Assembly: GCF_051020955.1 (NCBI RefSeq)
Contig: NW_027476794.1
Location: 1 to 64,000 of the forward strand
Origin: Megalopta genalis
Lineage: Eukaryota; Arthropoda; Insecta; Hymenoptera; Halictidae
Direction: 5' to 3'
Length of the DNA stretch: 64,000 nt
Below, piece after piece: positions 63,928 through 64,000 of the stretch. The translations under genes were made by a program, and so were the position numbers. A model generated the notes under the pieces. That model saw only the letters and a program-made list of their open reading frames with translations, had not been told where the DNA came from and did not search any database. Positions within the stretch are counted from its first letter, which is position 1, and every line of letters begins with the position of its first letter.

Positions 63928-64000
63928 TAGCATCAAATCCATGCGAAACACATGAAGTAGCTTCAAATCAATGCGATGCAGATTGTTTAGCTTGAAATCC

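Larger units (their letters stand above)
1..64000. repeat. 30 bp satellite array with a 150 bp pentameric higher-order repeat
   Basis: Every stretch of the window reads as tandem 30 bp units. Unit positions 1-9 are gcttcaaat and positions 13-17 are usually tgcga. Five types alternate in order: A (positions 10-12 cca, tail acacatgatgta), B (caa, tail tgtagaaggttta), C (cca, tail acaaatgattta), D (act, tail tataagtgatata) and E (gct then ggcga, tail aataaacgagtta). One A-E cycle is 150 bp. No non-repeat stretch longer than a few tens of bases occurs, and the first and last bases are both inside units, so the array runs past both edges. Function is unknown. The size and nested order are typical of eukaryotic heterochromatic satellites, which is inference. 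Confidence 0.98.
50591..64000. repeat. Right subarray: cleaner 30 bp register with private unit variants
   Basis: The A-E order is the same as in the left subarray, but variants differ: D units often read gcttcaattacttgcg, B units gatgtataagg or aatgagatgta, and gaaagattagcatc tails are common. The 29 bp E unit is absent. Only a few indels are seen: +1 at 52,261 and 59,758, -2 near 55,431 and 57,799, -1 near 59,880, +2 near 62,117. A landmark ccttcatatc unit lies at 50,611, 53,012, 54,452, 56,910, 59,278, 60,148, 61,648 and 63,600. The + strand has no open frame of 60 codons beyond about 50,775. Confidence 0.92.

Noticed and set aside
245..63966. Real - strand genes for basic leucine-rich repeat polypeptides
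   Set aside because: Start codons are unit-boundary ATGs, ends fall at recurring variants (aattactt or 29 bp units), and no non-repeat domain, signal or flank exists.
1..64000. CRISPR array (30 bp repeats in long series)
   Set aside because: Units abut directly with no unique spacers, and there is no leader or cas gene.
1..64000. CENP-B box
   Set aside because: The reverse strand has TTTCGCATGG, which shares TTCG, but the downstream A and CGGG positions of the box are absent.
1..64000. Telomeric or simple-sequence repeat
   Set aside because: The unit is 30 bp with five ordered variants; no short G-rich telomere motif is present.
1..64000. tRNA, rRNA or other structured RNA gene
   Set aside because: No tRNA-like arms or rRNA motifs; the units lack convincing internal inverted repeats.
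1..64000. Giant bacterial repeat protein or phage tail-fibre gene
   Set aside because: No frame stays open beyond 269 codons in 64 kb, and there are no flanking genes or ribosome binding sites.

Overview
The whole 64 kb window is one uninterrupted tandem-repeat (satellite) array. I see no unique-sequence gene, RNA gene, transposon, CRISPR array or promoter. The basic unit is 30 bp (about 2,130 units). It has a near-constant head (gcttcaaat, unit positions 1-9) and a near-constant core (tgcga or ggcga, around positions 13-17), separated and followed by variable bases. Five unit types (here A to E) follow each other in fixed order and make a 150 bp higher-order repeat. Their consensus GC is about 36%. 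Both window edges lie inside the array, so it is longer than 64 kb.

The scale, the nested higher-order organisation and the lack of any non-repeat sequence suggest eukaryotic heterochromatin (centromeric, subtelomeric or other) from a long-read assembly. I cannot name the species. A bacterial or viral origin looks unlikely because nothing in the window is a credible gene.

Layout. (1) 1-10,705: diverged pentamers with segmental duplications at offsets of 4,400, 3,355, 1,346, 8,954 and 600 bp. (2) 10,706-12,339: a mosaic joining region 1 modules to the macro-repeat type. (3) 12,340-25,924: a macro-repeat ladder with periods of 4,223, 6,052 and 5,570 bp. (4) 25,925-47,545: three consecutive copies of a 7,996 bp block, the middle one (5,629 bp) lacking 2,367 bp internally. 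Outer copies differ at very few sites. (5) 47,546-50,590: a more diverged transition zone with unusual units and a 9 bp insertion. (6) 50,591-64,000: a second subarray in a stricter 30 bp register, with its own diagnostic variants and its own segmental duplications (offsets 2,458, 2,368 and 1,952 bp).

Coding potential. Because 30 is a multiple of 3, the consensus is open in one + frame (decapeptides such as ASNPCETHDV) and one - frame (such as HHVFRMDLKL), giving many ORFs of 60-270 codons on both strands. These are broken again and again by stops and by 28 and 29 bp units that have been copied through the array, and differences between unit types show no third-codon-position bias. I treat them as by-products of the satellite. 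What is informative here is the repeat's evolutionary history, not a gene system.
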